Under the pieces are notes generated by a model. That model searched no databases. It worked only from the letters and a program-made list of their open reading frames with translations, and had not been told where the DNA came from. Shown here piece after piece: positions 12,543 through 24,114 of a DNA stretch of 64,000 nucleotides (position 1 is the stretch's first letter; each line of letters starts with the position of its first letter). A program made the position numbers and the translations under genes. Location of the stretch: positions 124,001 through 188,000 of the forward strand of contig JAJVDF010000507.1 of NCBI GenBank assembly GCA_022410635.1, written 5' to 3'. Source of the DNA: Tretioscincus oriximinensis (lineage: Eukaryota > Chordata > Lepidosauria > Squamata > Gymnophthalmidae).

Positions 12543-13324
12543 GACAGAGATACTTCGGCCTGTCATGCTAGACTTCAGCAGATGTGTTGTCTATTACAAA
12601 GATCCGATTAGCTTTTGGATTATACGTCAGTAAACAATTTGANTTGTTAATGTTTTGACTGAAGTTAAATTCTAAGCACAGTGTTAGATGCTTCAGAAAC
12701 GATGAAGTGCTAATCTAAAATGCATCTGAAACCTGAGATTTATATTTTTGTTCTGTTTTGAAATGGTTTTACAGAAGCTCATTTTAATCTAAACTTGTCT
12801 TTGAACACCACCTTATGGCCTATAACAGTAGAAATCACTGTTTGCATTTTCTTTTAAATGTTTGTTTTATTGTAAAGTGTTCTGGAATTCATTTGTGTGA
12901 AGGGAAGTTCATTTTGTATTATGTTCTGACAAATGCAATAATCTTTAGGCGTCCTATCATTAATGAACTCATTTCACAGCTCACTAATTTAGTCCGTAGG
13001 GAGCTGCAACAGGTCTGTTTTGTGTAAAGCATATTGAACAACTGATACGAAATTCCTAGCTGCTTGATAGCCAAGTATTCTTTTGCAGTCCAGGGACAAG
13101 TTTAGGCAAATGTTTGCACACATTGGCAGCTACATCTAGAAATCCCTATATGCCAGAAAATGTCTACTTGAAATGTACAGCTCAAAACATAACACTATAT
13201 TTTGTCAAACAATGCATACAATTCCATGCTACATTTTTAAAAGAGGGTTTTCATCTATTATGTGAAACTTGTGGAATTAGCCTGTTATATTACAGTAATG
13301 CAATGGACTCTAGCCCCTTCTCCC

Positions 13325-13545
13325 CTTCATTCANGCCTCTACCTTCATCTTCCTGCCCATCCCCCTTTCACTTGCCGCTGAGTTTAATTCCTTCTTTCCA
13401 TTTTTCTTTTCTTATTTCTTCTTTTTCTTCTTTATTTTTCCTTCATCTTCCTTTCCTTCTATCTTTCATCCATTCCTTCTTATGTTCTTCCTTTACTTCC
13501 TTCTCTCCCTTCCTCTCCCTCCCAGTATTCCACTTCTTACCTTGC
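13325..13545 (+). repeat. Pyrimidine-rich (TTCC/TTCT) low-complexity tract
   Basis: The + strand is almost only C and T over about 200 bases. Translations of it are Ser/Phe/Leu/Pro-rich and are not a gene. Confidence 0.9.
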
Positions 13546-13574
13546 TCGGTAAAACTGCAATCATTGCTAGGATG

Positions 13575-14058
13575 TAGGGTTGCCATATGTCCCGGTAAAC
13601 CGGGACAATCCCAGTTTGGGGGACTAAAATACAGTCCCCTCCGGGTTTTAAGGCAAAATCCCTGCTTTTTACATTCCCCGATGTTGCATCAGGGAATGTA
13701 AAAATCCAGGATTTTAAAGGCAGTATTTTCCGGGGTCCACAAGTGTCCATGTGTGCGCGNGCGCAACTGCTCCTTTGCTGGAGGCTGGGTTTCGCTCTGC
13801 TCTCAGGCAAGCGTGCCGCCAACTCGCCTCTAGCAGAGGAGAAACGCCTGGGTTTGTGACAGGAGGGCAGCCCTGTTCTCCTGTCACAAACCCAGGCGTT
13901 TTTTATCCGCTGCAGCTGTGCACACGGACGCTTGTGGTGAGACAGGCAGAAGAGAGGTTTTGCCTGTCTCGCTACAAGCGTCCGTATNTGCACATGTGTG
14001 CACGTACCCCCACCCCACCCCCATCCCNGTTTTGGGCTGCCAAAATATGGCAACCCTA
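13575..14058. mobile_element. hAT-type MITE with 8-bp target-site duplication
   Basis: The ends are terminal inverted repeats: TAGGGTTGCCATAT at 13575 and ATATGGCAACCCTA ending at 14058. The flanks carry the direct repeat CTAGGATG at 13567-13574 and 14059-14066. An 8-bp duplication with these ends fits the hAT superfamily. The 484-bp interior has no transposase but holds three good hairpins: about 13660-13725, 13830-13900 and 13925-13986. The frames seen on both strands are reflections of the palindromes. Confidence 0.9.
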
Positions 14059-14694
14059 CTAGGATGCCAATGGTGGGAAGCAATCTCTCTGCAACTGGGC
14101 AAAAAGGGTTCCCAGTGACTATTCCCTTAGAGTAAGTGTGGAAAATCACCGAATATAGATTTCTTTGTGCATCATATCTATTTTAGATTCTGAGCATTGA
14201 GACTTGTTTAAGGTTACATGTTATTAGCTACTCTGAGGATGGCATATAAAAAACATGAAATCGATAAATAAATAAATAAAATAAGAGATGATAAATCACT
14301 GAAAGGACAAAGACACATAGCATTTTTTCATTCATTTGATGTATTTGTTTATTTGCTTGAAAAAACCCTTCATAAATATATGCATCCAGAGTCCTATTGG
14401 GGGGTGNGGTAAGTAGGAAATTCTTTTTTGTTTGATAGCTTGTCTATTTATTTGAAAACGTTAGAAATAATAAATCAAAATGTATTAAAGCGAACAGAGC
14501 TAGGTGTACATAAAATCATTAAAAAAAACCACCTTAGCCTTGGTTTTTGTAAATTTTTTGGGCAGCTGATACCTTTCCCTTCCTGAAAGGTTTATAGTAG
14601 TGGGACATGGCAGCTTAATGTGATTATTTATGTTTACTTTATAAAAACCAAAACTCAGGTGAAATATTTGTATGTTCCACTCATGCTTTCGTAA

Positions 14695-14865
<171 letters not shown>

Positions 14866-15239
14866 TGATGAATACGCTCTGTCTTGTTTGCCTATTTACT
14901 AAGCAAAACCTTGACCTCCTAGCTGAACAAAACATACCTTTTCAGGCTATTTGTATAAGCATGTTCGATATGAAGGGAAACAGAAAAGAATATAGTTTAA
15001 TAACCTGAAGATAATAAAATTACAGAAAAATAGTATTTAAAATGTTCTAAAATTAGCACCTATATGACTCAGTTCCTTATGTAGCTTGTGTTTCTTTCCG
15101 ATCAAATGCTAAAAATTCCTTTATACTATAATATATACTATANACTTTCTGTTTTGCGGAAGGATTATTTATATCTAGTGGCAAAGCTTGCAGAAGTAGG
15201 CCTGGATTGACAGCTGAAGATGATGACTAGGAAGGGAGG

Positions 15240-15660
15240 AGACACTAACCCTAACCCCTTCTTCCTTTCTTTTACTTTTACTTTTTCTTTTCCATCCTTC
15301 CGCCTTTTCTTTTCTTCCACCTTTCCTTCTTTCTTTCCTGCTTCTCAACACGTGTTCTTTCTTCCTTATCTTCCTTCCTTCTGTTCCTTCACATTCCTTT
15401 CCTTCTATCTTTCCTTCCTTCTTTTATCTCCTGTGTGTGAAAGAGAGGGAGGGGGCAAGGGGAAGGAAGTGTGTGTGTGTCTGTGTGAGAGAGAAGGGAG
15501 GTGGCAAGGGAGGATGGAGAAGAATGTGTGTGTGTGTGTCTGCGTGGGGGCATGGGAGGGAGTAGGGAGGAGGGGTGGGTGTGTACAAGCGTGCATGCTC
15601 AGATGTTTGTGTGGGGGTTTGTGTGTGTGTGTGGTGTTTCTGCAGTGAAACAGTCTGGCT
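15240..15660 (+). repeat. Pyrimidine tract followed by GT/GA-rich simple repeats
   Basis: The region 15260-15440 is TTCC/TTCT-rich. The region 15440-15650 switches to GAGAGGGA and GTGTGTGT runs, so complementary pyrimidine and purine tracts lie side by side. Open frames here are low-complexity translations. Confidence 0.9.
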
Positions 15661-17319
15661 TATCTCTTTTCTTGGTTCTTTGCCCTTAGTGATTGTTAAT
15701 TGCAATTTCTTTAATTCAAACTCCCTCTCTTTCACCGCTCTGCCTCTTCTGTTTGCTTGGAGGCTGTCTTGTGCAAGGGGTGGGTGTAGAACTTTAGATG
15801 GCCTATCTAGGCCGTGGTTTTGAATGTTACAAATGTACAATTCCTGTGCAATTNATGACTTCCTGTACATATCTCAATTAGGATTTAGGACGGTGCTGGA
15901 CTTTTATTCCCAACTATTCTAGCCAGTAGTGTGAGTTCAGTTAGGCTTGGAAGCTGTGATTTTTCAAGGTCACCCAATGATCTTTCATGGTTAAGTGAAA
16001 ATTTAAATCCCATAACTATTCCCACTATACTGGCATTAACATGCTTTTGTGATCTTCCAATACTGTAGTAAAATATTGCTTTTCAATTTTTTACATCATA
16101 TAGAGCCAGAAATTTAAGATTAATTTTGGTTTATGGTTTATGAGGAAATGATGTGTAAATAATAATAATAATAATAGACTACATTGTTCTTTTCAAAAGA
16201 AGAAACTTTAAAAAAAAGAAAATACCTTATTTTTGTGATTCCGAATGCAATGGCAAAGTTGCTGCTTTTTAATTATTCATCATTTCTATATTATTCTTCA
16301 TTTTGATAATGGAGATAGAATTCTTAAAAAACAAATTGAGCCAAATCCTTACAATAATAATTCAGATGGTGTCTGAATGTCATATGAGATCATGAGATAT
16401 GAGATCATGCCTTAAAACTGGGCATGATTGGCTGTGGTATCCTTGACTGGCACTCCCTTGAGGACCAATCAAGAACAGAAACAGATGGAAGTAAGAAAGG
16501 ATTACAGTATTAGCCAAAATGACACTGTTGACTTGTGAGGTGCCTCAGTGTGAATAGCAGCCTAAATTGGCAAGCTGCTGATTCTCCTTGCCAATCCTGA
16601 CTGCCACGTCATCCATCCTTATGCGTGGTTGCATTGAGCAAGTATTTTAAACCCAGGAGTCAAAGAGGAACAGGTGAGACTGGCAGTGAGCAAACCAAGG
16701 TTTCATCTTGGCTAACAGAACATTAAAGGGTGAAAGACAGAGTAGGGATGAACGTGCCCAGCCTAAGATTCTTTTTTTCTTTTTTTTGCNTTTCCCCCAA
16801 TCTGAGAAGGCAGCAAGGGAGATGGAAGGAAGGGCAAAATAGAAAGAAGGGGAAGAAGAGAGAAAGCAGTCTACCTGTTGGATTCTTGCTCAACTTTTTG
16901 TATTGTACCATATTTGCTGGGCTGGGTTGATGACTAGAGAGGCAGTTGAGTTAACAAAAGTTAAGGATTGGATGAGGAAGTGGGGAGATTGGCTCTCTGA
17001 TCATTAACACTACACAAATCGGTTATTGGACTAGTGGGCTTCTAAAGCTAAGAGAAAGGCAAGGAGCTCAAGATGGAAGGAGAGTTGGAGGGAAAGACAG
17101 AACTCCAGGGTCACTAGATCCAACCACATTCTCAATGCAAGATTAACTAAACCTTCCTAGACAGATGGCTGGGCAGCTTCTGTTTGAAGACTTCCACCAA
17201 AGGAAAACTTGCCAACTCTGTTCAACTGGCTGATCAGCGTTATTATGATAAAGTTGTTCCTCTCCCCACTTGACATCTGATCTGTATTTACTCCCCTGTA
17301 GTTTCATTCTATTACTTGT

Positions 17320-17590
17320 AGTTCTTCCATGTGCAAAAAGGGACCATGGAAAGAAGGAAGGAAGAAAGAAAAAATTGCGGGTTAAAGAGAAAGGAAAAAG
17401 GAAAAAAGAAATATAGAGACAGAGTGACAGAGAGAAAAAAGGATAAAGAGAGAAAGGGGGTGAGAGGGAGAAACACACAAGAGAGAAACAGTGAGAAAGC
17501 TACAGAGAAGGAGGGAGGAAAGATGGAAAAACCAGGAGGAACACATAGAAGAAAGGGAGAGAGGAAAATGAAAAAAGGAAACCTAGAGCT
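17320..17590 (+). repeat. Purine-rich (GGAA/GAGA) tract
   Basis: About 260 bases of the + strand are almost only A and G. The Lys/Glu/Arg-rich frame on + and the Phe/Leu/Ser-rich frames on - are artefacts of composition. Confidence 0.9.
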
Positions 17591-18037
17591 CAATGCCTAC
17601 ATAAAATACAATGGGCCTTTCTTCAGTAAAATGTATATTATTTTCATATAATAGCAGTGATGCCTGTACCTTAAAAAACATTGGTCTTTGCAACTCAAAA
17701 TATCAGTAAACTAAAAATACTTCCTATCAATAAAGAGGACTATTTTTCAATAGGGGTAAAAGTGAAGTTAAAATTTCAAGTGTCTAGAAAATAAATAAAT
17801 GCAAACTTATTAAAGAATTGTATGCAGAGATTAAAGAACATTTAGTTTAGATTAATGGTCAAAAAGGAAGATAGAATTCATGAAGTTTTTTAATGGAAGC
17901 ATAAAGAAATAACCTAAATTTAATGAATAATTAATATTTCTATTTTAGCTGCAATAATTTATTCATTCTTTTTCATGTCCTTTGTCCTTATTGCATACAT
18001 ATGAACACAATTATCAATATTTTTTTTATTTCCATAG

Positions 18038-18175
<138 letters not shown>

Positions 18176-19144
18176 TAAAATGTGTAATTAGCATTTCAAT
18201 ATAGCACTCTGTTCCTCTTTAATGAAAGATCCAAATTATTCACAACTGCAGTGACATATGCCACCATTTTTTAAAGTCTCAAGATTATAATTGTGTCTGA
18301 AATTAATGCAGATTCATAGTTAATATTTCCCCACATTTGTAAAATTTAAATTATACTAATTACACTTCATGCTTAGGTGCAGGTGGTGGCCACAAACAAC
18401 TATTTCGAAGTACACCTGGTTTACCAAGTTTGCCTCTTTCTGGATAACCTGGTCACTCTATTTGAAGACTTCCAGTGAAGGAGATGTATCAAAGATGTAC
18501 CACCATCAAAGATGTAAAAACTTCATTCTGATTGTCAGAGTGGACATACTATGATCTCCACCAATCAGATTTGACAAGAACCAGTTCAGTGCATCTCTAG
18601 GAAACAACAATTTCGCTTCAATGACTAAAGGCTAAATTTTAATAAAGGAAAGAGACAAAGAATAAAAGGGAAAGGAAGAAAGAACCCACTAACATAAAGG
18701 AACATTAGAAGAGTGAAAAAGGGCAGGGGGAGATAGCAACTTTCCAGGAAGCAAGCGAGCAAAAGGAAGAGCTTGGGATTCAAAAATTCCTCTTTCATAC
18801 CCACTAAAGCAGTGTGGGAAATTCACGTATGGCCAAGATCTAAAGCAACCTCTATTGGTTGTTTGTATATGATACAAGGAATTCTGGGGAAGGAAGTCTT
18901 GCCAATCCATGTACTATATNCTTTATTTTTCAATGGAATTTGCAAATCCCAGTCCTGCCGCAAAATTACCAAAAAAAATTCTTCAGAAAGAAATAAATAA
19001 AAATAAAAGTATTGCATTTTACGTAACAGTCACAATATTAAATAATTCTACAAAAATTATTCTTAATTTGTAGTTATTTACTGGTGCCAATAATTTGAAA
19101 GTAAAATTGAACCATAACACATCAAGAATTCTGGCCAATGAATA

Positions 19145-19320
19145 TAAGAACATACATAAGAACATAAGAAGAGCCATACTGGATCAGGCCACAGCCCATC
19201 GAGTCCAGCATTCTGTGTCACACAAAGGCCCACCAGATGCACCTGGGCAGTCCGAACAGAGGAAAGCAAAATATGCTGCTCCTGTTCGTGACTCCCTGCA
19301 AATGGTATTTCAAAAGGAAA
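19145..19320 (-). mobile_element. CR1 LINE 3' end, minus strand
   Basis: AAGAACATAAGAAGAGCCAT and the following CAGGCCACAGCCCATC, AGTCCAGCATTCTGTG and CACCAGATGCACCTGGGCAG blocks are the reverse complement of the CR1 3' end. The copy is inverted relative to 19500-19830. Confidence 0.9.
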
Positions 19321-19499
19321 TAAGTGAACCAGTATTTGGTTTGGCATATAGTTCTTTATTGATTTAGAAGATGGAAGAAAATACTGTTTGGTTACTTAAT
19401 AGGCATCTACTACTATAATAATTTTGTTTTTGAATGCTAGATCAATTAAGAATTGAAAAATATAATCAGTGATCCTTGTTTTGATTCTAGTTGAAGAAA

Positions 19500-19830
19500 C
19501 TGATCTAACATTTTTTCACCCAGAGTGTCATCAACCTGTGGAATTTATTTCTTGAAGAGATGGTGGTAGCTAACAGCTTGGATAGGTTTATGGACTAGAT
19601 AGGTTTATGGACACCAAGGGTATAGGATGGATGTCTGGATGTTGTCTCCGGGGTGGAGTAACAGGCAGTATGTCTGAAATACCAGGAGTCATGAAAAGGT
19701 GCATATTTTGTTTTCCTCTGTTCAGACTGCCCAGGTGCATCTGGTGGTTCTCTGTATGAGACAGAATGCTGGACTAGATGGGCTGTGTCCTGATTTAGTA
19801 TGGCTCTTCTTATGTTCTTAGGTAACATTC
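19500..19830 (+). mobile_element. CR1 LINE 3' end, plus strand
   Basis: This runs from TTTTTTCACCCAGAGTGTCA to the terminal CTTCTTATGTTCTTA and matches the 3' end of the longer CR1 copies. Its last 160 bases pair, as an inverted repeat, with 19145-19320. Confidence 0.9.
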
Positions 19831-19949
19831 ATTACTGAGGTCTGGGTGAATGAATTGGGTGGATCTATCTGTAAAGAAGGTTCTTTTGCATGTCCCTGAC
19901 CTTTTCCCTTCTGAGAGAAAATAAACTACAAGAAGGCTCTCTTCTCAAT

Positions 19950-20215
19950 ATCTCAATATCTAGATAGATTTGTGGAAATACTGTAGATCCTGTTTTCAGA
20001 TACTCGGAGCCCAAGCTGCGTAGGATATTATCTGATAACATCAATTCCTTGAATTGGACTTGATAACCAATAGGCAGATCTTTCAGGACTACTGTGGTGT
20101 GCAGTGAACTACTGCATTTTGTACTAGTTCCAGCTTCTGGAACATTTTCAATGGTTTCCGCATATACAGATAACAGAAGTCTCATTTACAAGTTACTAGA
20201 GAATGGATTATTTTC
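19950..20215 (-). mobile_element. L2 LINE fragment, minus strand, decayed
   Basis: On the minus strand the frames give ENVPEAGTSTKC and KLELVQNAV-like peptides, in the order of the L2 RT C-terminus (compare 43095-43790). It is heavily mutated. Confidence 0.6.
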
Positions 20216-20244
20216 ACAAGGCCACAGATGGTGAACCAGTCAGA

Positions 20245-20690
20245 GATAACTATGGATTGATTCACATTTCTATACTTCCCTATACTCGAAAATCTCAAGG
20301 TGGTTCACCTGATGACCCTGGGGGTCTCAGGGGGATGGATCTGATGACCTTGGATGCCCCTTCCAACTCTATGATTTATGATTCTATGAAAAAAACAGAA
20401 CATATTTAAAAGCACACCTGAAAAGGTGCATCTTCAAGAATTTTCTAAACATATAAATAAAGATGATGATTGACATACTGCAATGGGGAGACTATTCCAT
20501 AATCTGGAGGCTGCCACTGAGCAAGCCCTATCCTGTGTTTCCACCCTCTTTGCTACTGAAAGTTATTCCCTAGGCCTGCTCTGCAGATCTTAAGACNTGA
20601 GCAGGTTGATATTGAAGAAAGCATTCCTTTAGCTAATTGGAGTCCAAATTGTTTAGGGCCTTATAGGAGGGAGCACCATAAGTTGGCCCC
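20245..20690 (-). mobile_element. L2 LINE 3' end, minus strand, split by CR1 tail
   Basis: The left side has the CCCTATACTC-AAATCTCAAGGTGG end of an L2 in reverse, and the right side has AAGGTGCATCTTCAAGAA and CTATTCCATAATCTGGAGGC. The plus-strand CR1 terminus at 20296-20398 separates the two parts. Confidence 0.65.
20296..20398 (+). mobile_element. CR1 LINE 3' terminus (ATTCTATG type)
   Basis: GATGACCTTGGATGCCCCTT leading into CCAACTCTATGATTTATGATTCTATG is the standard CR1 3' end. It is nested in the L2 fragment. Confidence 0.8.
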
Positions 20691-20824
20691 CTCTTTCAAA
20701 AATAGACAGAAAACAAAACCGCAGTGGCAAGATTTTCCTTTTGGCATTCCCAGAAAACTCATATTTGGTCTATATAATGTGTACTGAACTCCACCCAATC
20801 AAAATCTACAGTACTAGACATACT

Positions 20825-21372
20825 GGGAGTCACCTCATTAGTAGTTAAAACTAATTCAGAAATAGAGAGCTGTCAGTCTATCTCCAGAAAGAGATCACAG
20901 CAAACCANTTCTACATTATTGCCAAGAATACCCACTGCTGCACAGGCAGTTTGTACTACTATTGAGTTTCAAGCATTCCCATATTTTTAAGGACTTCTAT
21001 GGAAGTTTCTTGCCAATGAAAGATAAGTGGTTTGCCATTGTCCCATTCTGGAAAAAGACTGAAGATTCAATAGGCAAGCCTCAGAAAGTTTGTTCTACTA
21101 TTGAGCCAGCCAATTCACGACTGCAGTAGTAGACAAACTACCAGGGAAGCACAGATTTGTCAATTGAATCTCTAGTCTCACCCCAGAATAAGGGAATATA
21201 AACCACTTCTGTATCATTGGCAAGAAACATAAGTAGTGCTACTTATGAAATCTGGGGCTCCACCTCAGTTATAGTTTAAACTAGTTCAGAAGCAAAGACT
21301 TGCCAGTTAAGTCCTCAGTCTATTTCCAGTAGGTCACAGAAAACCACTTCTACATTATTGCCAAGAGTACTG
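20825..21372. repeat. Diverged direct repeat, unclassified
   Basis: A block of about 110 bases at 20825-20935 recurs at 21250-21372. Both contain CACCTCA, TAGTT-AAACTA, a TCAGTCTAT-TCCAG segment and CTACATTATTGCCAAGA. A weaker third partial copy is at 21165-21220. The family is not recognised. Confidence 0.6.
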
Positions 21373-21409
21373 ACTCAAATGGAAGAATTATTGGAAGAAT
21401 AATGGTAAA

Positions 21410-21605
21410 GAGATGAAAAGGAGGGGCAGGAACAAGGGAAAGGAAGAGGAGGGGGAGGAGGAGCAGGTGCACATAAGAAAGAGAGGGGGACAGTTAAGAG
21501 GAGAAGGTACAGGTGGATGGAGGCAAAATAAGAGAAGAAAGAGAAAATCAGCAAACGGAAGAGGAGAAATATAAGGGTAGTGAGGGGGAAGGAGGACTCC
21601 ACTTT
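21410..21605 (+). repeat. Purine-rich tract
   Basis: A nearly uninterrupted A/G run on + gives a Pro/Leu/Ser-rich frame on -, which is not a gene. Confidence 0.85.
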
Positions 21606-22556
21606 TACAGTGAGATATTCCATCAGCAAAGCTACAAATTGTAAAGGTGCTTGCAATTTTCTGATGCCTTCTCTCATTGTAAAAGTAGAGTGAAGTTGGA
21701 TTAAAACAAAGGTGTGATCAAGATCATATTTTAATCCTACTATATTCAACTGCCACAGCCCACTGCTAGATCCCATTGCATTTGGGCTTGCAAATTTTGC
21801 ATGTGGCATGATTGGGTTTGGATTGTGTTTAACCACTTGGTGTTTAATTGGGTTACAATGATGATGCCCCCTTGCATAGTTTTTATCAATCTGTGTTCAA
21901 TAATTCTTATAATAATGGAGGATATGAAGCTTTGAGTTCATAAGATATAAATGGACTATTTTGCAGTACCTGGGATATAAATTATATGTTCTGAAGTTTC
22001 TAGTTGAATACATATTTTGAAACCTATTGTTTTTTTTAAGGTAGCCCTAAAATTAAAATATTCATACTGACCAAATTGACTTCAGCAGATGCGGTGTCAA
22101 GGTTAATCTTGTACATAAACTGTTATTCGTGGACAAATAGCTTTTAAATGGACATTATTATGCTGGTCTATTAGTTAACTTTAAAAGTGTCAAGATCCAT
22201 GTTATAATATGCTGCAGCTTGACACATTGGGAGAACTACAACTTATTAACAGAACAAGTTAATCAAAATGAAATTATAGGACAAGGTTTATCTTGTAGAT
22301 CCTTAGTAAACAAAATACTTTATGCTTGACTGTTAAGTGAAGGAATTAGTCTTAATTATGCTGCTTTTGAATCATAATCAGAAGAACTTTATGGATATCA
22401 AGGGTTTCTTTTTTATGTCCTATNTTAGGATGTTTCTTCCACAAAATTTTTAAGGTGCTGGTAATGATGGACCTTTGGCCTCGGTGGACATAGGCAAAGG
22501 GTTCAAGAAATTGAAACAGATGGGATTAGAAAGCAAAGCCAGATGGGGTCAAATAA

Positions 22557-23852
22557 GTTCTCAGAGGATGGAGTAGGGAAAAGATGACTTGACCAGCTCC
22601 CAGTCATTTCTGTCATTTCATGCAGGATAGACACATTCTCAAGGCATTTCTTCGCTTCTTCAGATCGTCTTTGTGAGTTTATTTTATGNACTATCCTATC
22701 TGTCCCTCTGATTGGGCCCGTGGGAGTTTTTTGTGGGACCCCCTTCACCTTTCGAGGGGGCTATGGGGCTATGGATTTTGGTGGAGAAGATTTCTAGAGC
22801 CCACTGTACTGATTTGGACAGCCCTCCTATCCCTCAGTCCTTAGGCTAGTCTACCACCACCTCGTCTGGGGAGACTATAGCCTGCGCTAATACGGAGATA
22901 GCATCGGAACAGGATTGGGCTACGTCCATTTCAGCTGGACTGCCCGCCCAACCAGATTTTCCTAAATCAAAAANGTCCAGTGAGGGCTCTAAGCAGAAGA
23001 GCGCGGACCTGACCCAGGATNGCCATCACCACGCTGCTGCAAAAGAGGCACAAAGAGACTGGTCCTGGGCAAACCCCACCCCCAAGCTTGCCGCTCCGCC
23101 TGAGTCCTCGGAGGCTGAGGACTTGTCTCGCCTTCCAACACCCGTCTTCCGAACATGGTGACTGAGTTGCACCGCAAGTTTCCTGCAGAGTCTAAATCAG
23201 CTACAGCGGAGGCTCAGGAAGAACCCAGACCCACTCAGGAGGCCCCGGAACTTGTGGCTGAGCTCCACCAGACTGTTGCTGGTATGACCAAGCTGATCCG
23301 AGCACAGGCGGCCGCGTTCTCCCAGCCTCAGCCGACGCCTGTCGCTGCCTCCCCGGGGATAAATTCCTTATTTGGCTCTAACTCAAAATACGGTTCCAAA
23401 AGGNGCTGAGCCAAATGCCGCCAGAAGAGGAACCTGACGTCCAACGAGTCTATCCCCTTTCTGGCCAGATCCAAACCAGCTCGAAGGCCATTTAAACAGA
23501 AGAAAGGCTCCTCTTCATCATCTGCACCCATTAAAAAAAGAGAACAAGGATAAGACCTTACCTTTTAAGAAGCAGCCCTCCATCCAGGCTGCTAGTGCAG
23601 TCGCACCATATGGTGGCCGATCGCATCATCTACAAGAAAANCACAGACAAAATAAGTCCTTTCTGGGCACAAGGAAACACCTAAGGGACGATCCATTGCC
23701 ATCCTGCCAGCTGGGGAGGGGGGTGTTTGGAGAACTCCCCCCCATCTCACCTGGGGAGTCTTCTGATGCTGCATCTATTAGTGATGAGGATGTCATCTTA
23801 AATTCTGGTTTAGAGGACCTGGAAGCCGAAAACCTGAAGGAACAATTCACCA
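22557..23852 (+). mobile_element. DIRS-type retrotransposon, left end and gag-like part
   Basis: The left end carries TTCTCAGAGGATGGAGTAGG (22557-22576), which is the reverse complement of the left half of the internal complementary region at 29905-29947 and an imperfect inverted copy of the right end near 30302-30337. Downstream, from about 22745 to 23870, broken frames of Pro/Ser/Gln-rich, gag-like protein follow, e.g. ELVAELHQTVAGMTKLIRAQ near 23250. There are several stops and Ns. The element continues after 26430. Boundary precision is a few bases. Confidence 0.8.
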
Positions 23853-24087
23853 TAACTAAAGGATCTTGCAAAGGAGCTAGCAGCACTTTGAGACTAACTT
23901 GAGAAAAGTGGTTGGCANAAGCTTTCGTAGACAGGTCTACTTCTTCAGATGCTCTGAAGAAGGCCTGTCTACGAAAGCTTATGCCAACCACATTTCTCTA
24001 GTTAGTCTCAAAGTCCTGCTAGCTCCTTTGCTGGACTTTCTGCTAGACTAACATGGCTATTTCTCTGAAATTAACTAAAGGATCTTG
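23853..24087. mobile_element. Palindromic retroposon with 16-bp target-site duplication
   Basis: The direct repeat TAACTAAAGGATCTTG lies at 23853-23868 and 24072-24087. Between them the left arm (about 23869-23949) and right arm (about 23955-24035) are inverted copies containing AAGCTTTCGTAGACAGG and its complement, and AGTTAGTCTCAAAG. The right arm continues with CTAGACTAACATGGCTAT. This is a known-looking reptile repeat tail, but I do not give it a family name. The long duplication indicates target-primed insertion. Confidence 0.85.
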
Positions 24088-24114
24088 AAATAGAAAAGAA
24101 TTTCAATAGTAATA

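Noticed and set aside
13493..14149. A 218-codon frame on - and a 103-codon frame on +
   Set aside because: Both lie over the hAT MITE and its palindromes and over a pyrimidine tract. They have no domain and mirror each other.
15220..15870. Cys/Val-rich and His/Thr/Pro-rich frames on both strands
   Set aside because: Low-complexity GT, GA and TTCC repeats explain them.
17143..17651. Lys/Glu-rich frame on + and Phe/Leu-rich frames on -
   Set aside because: They are produced by a purine-only tract.
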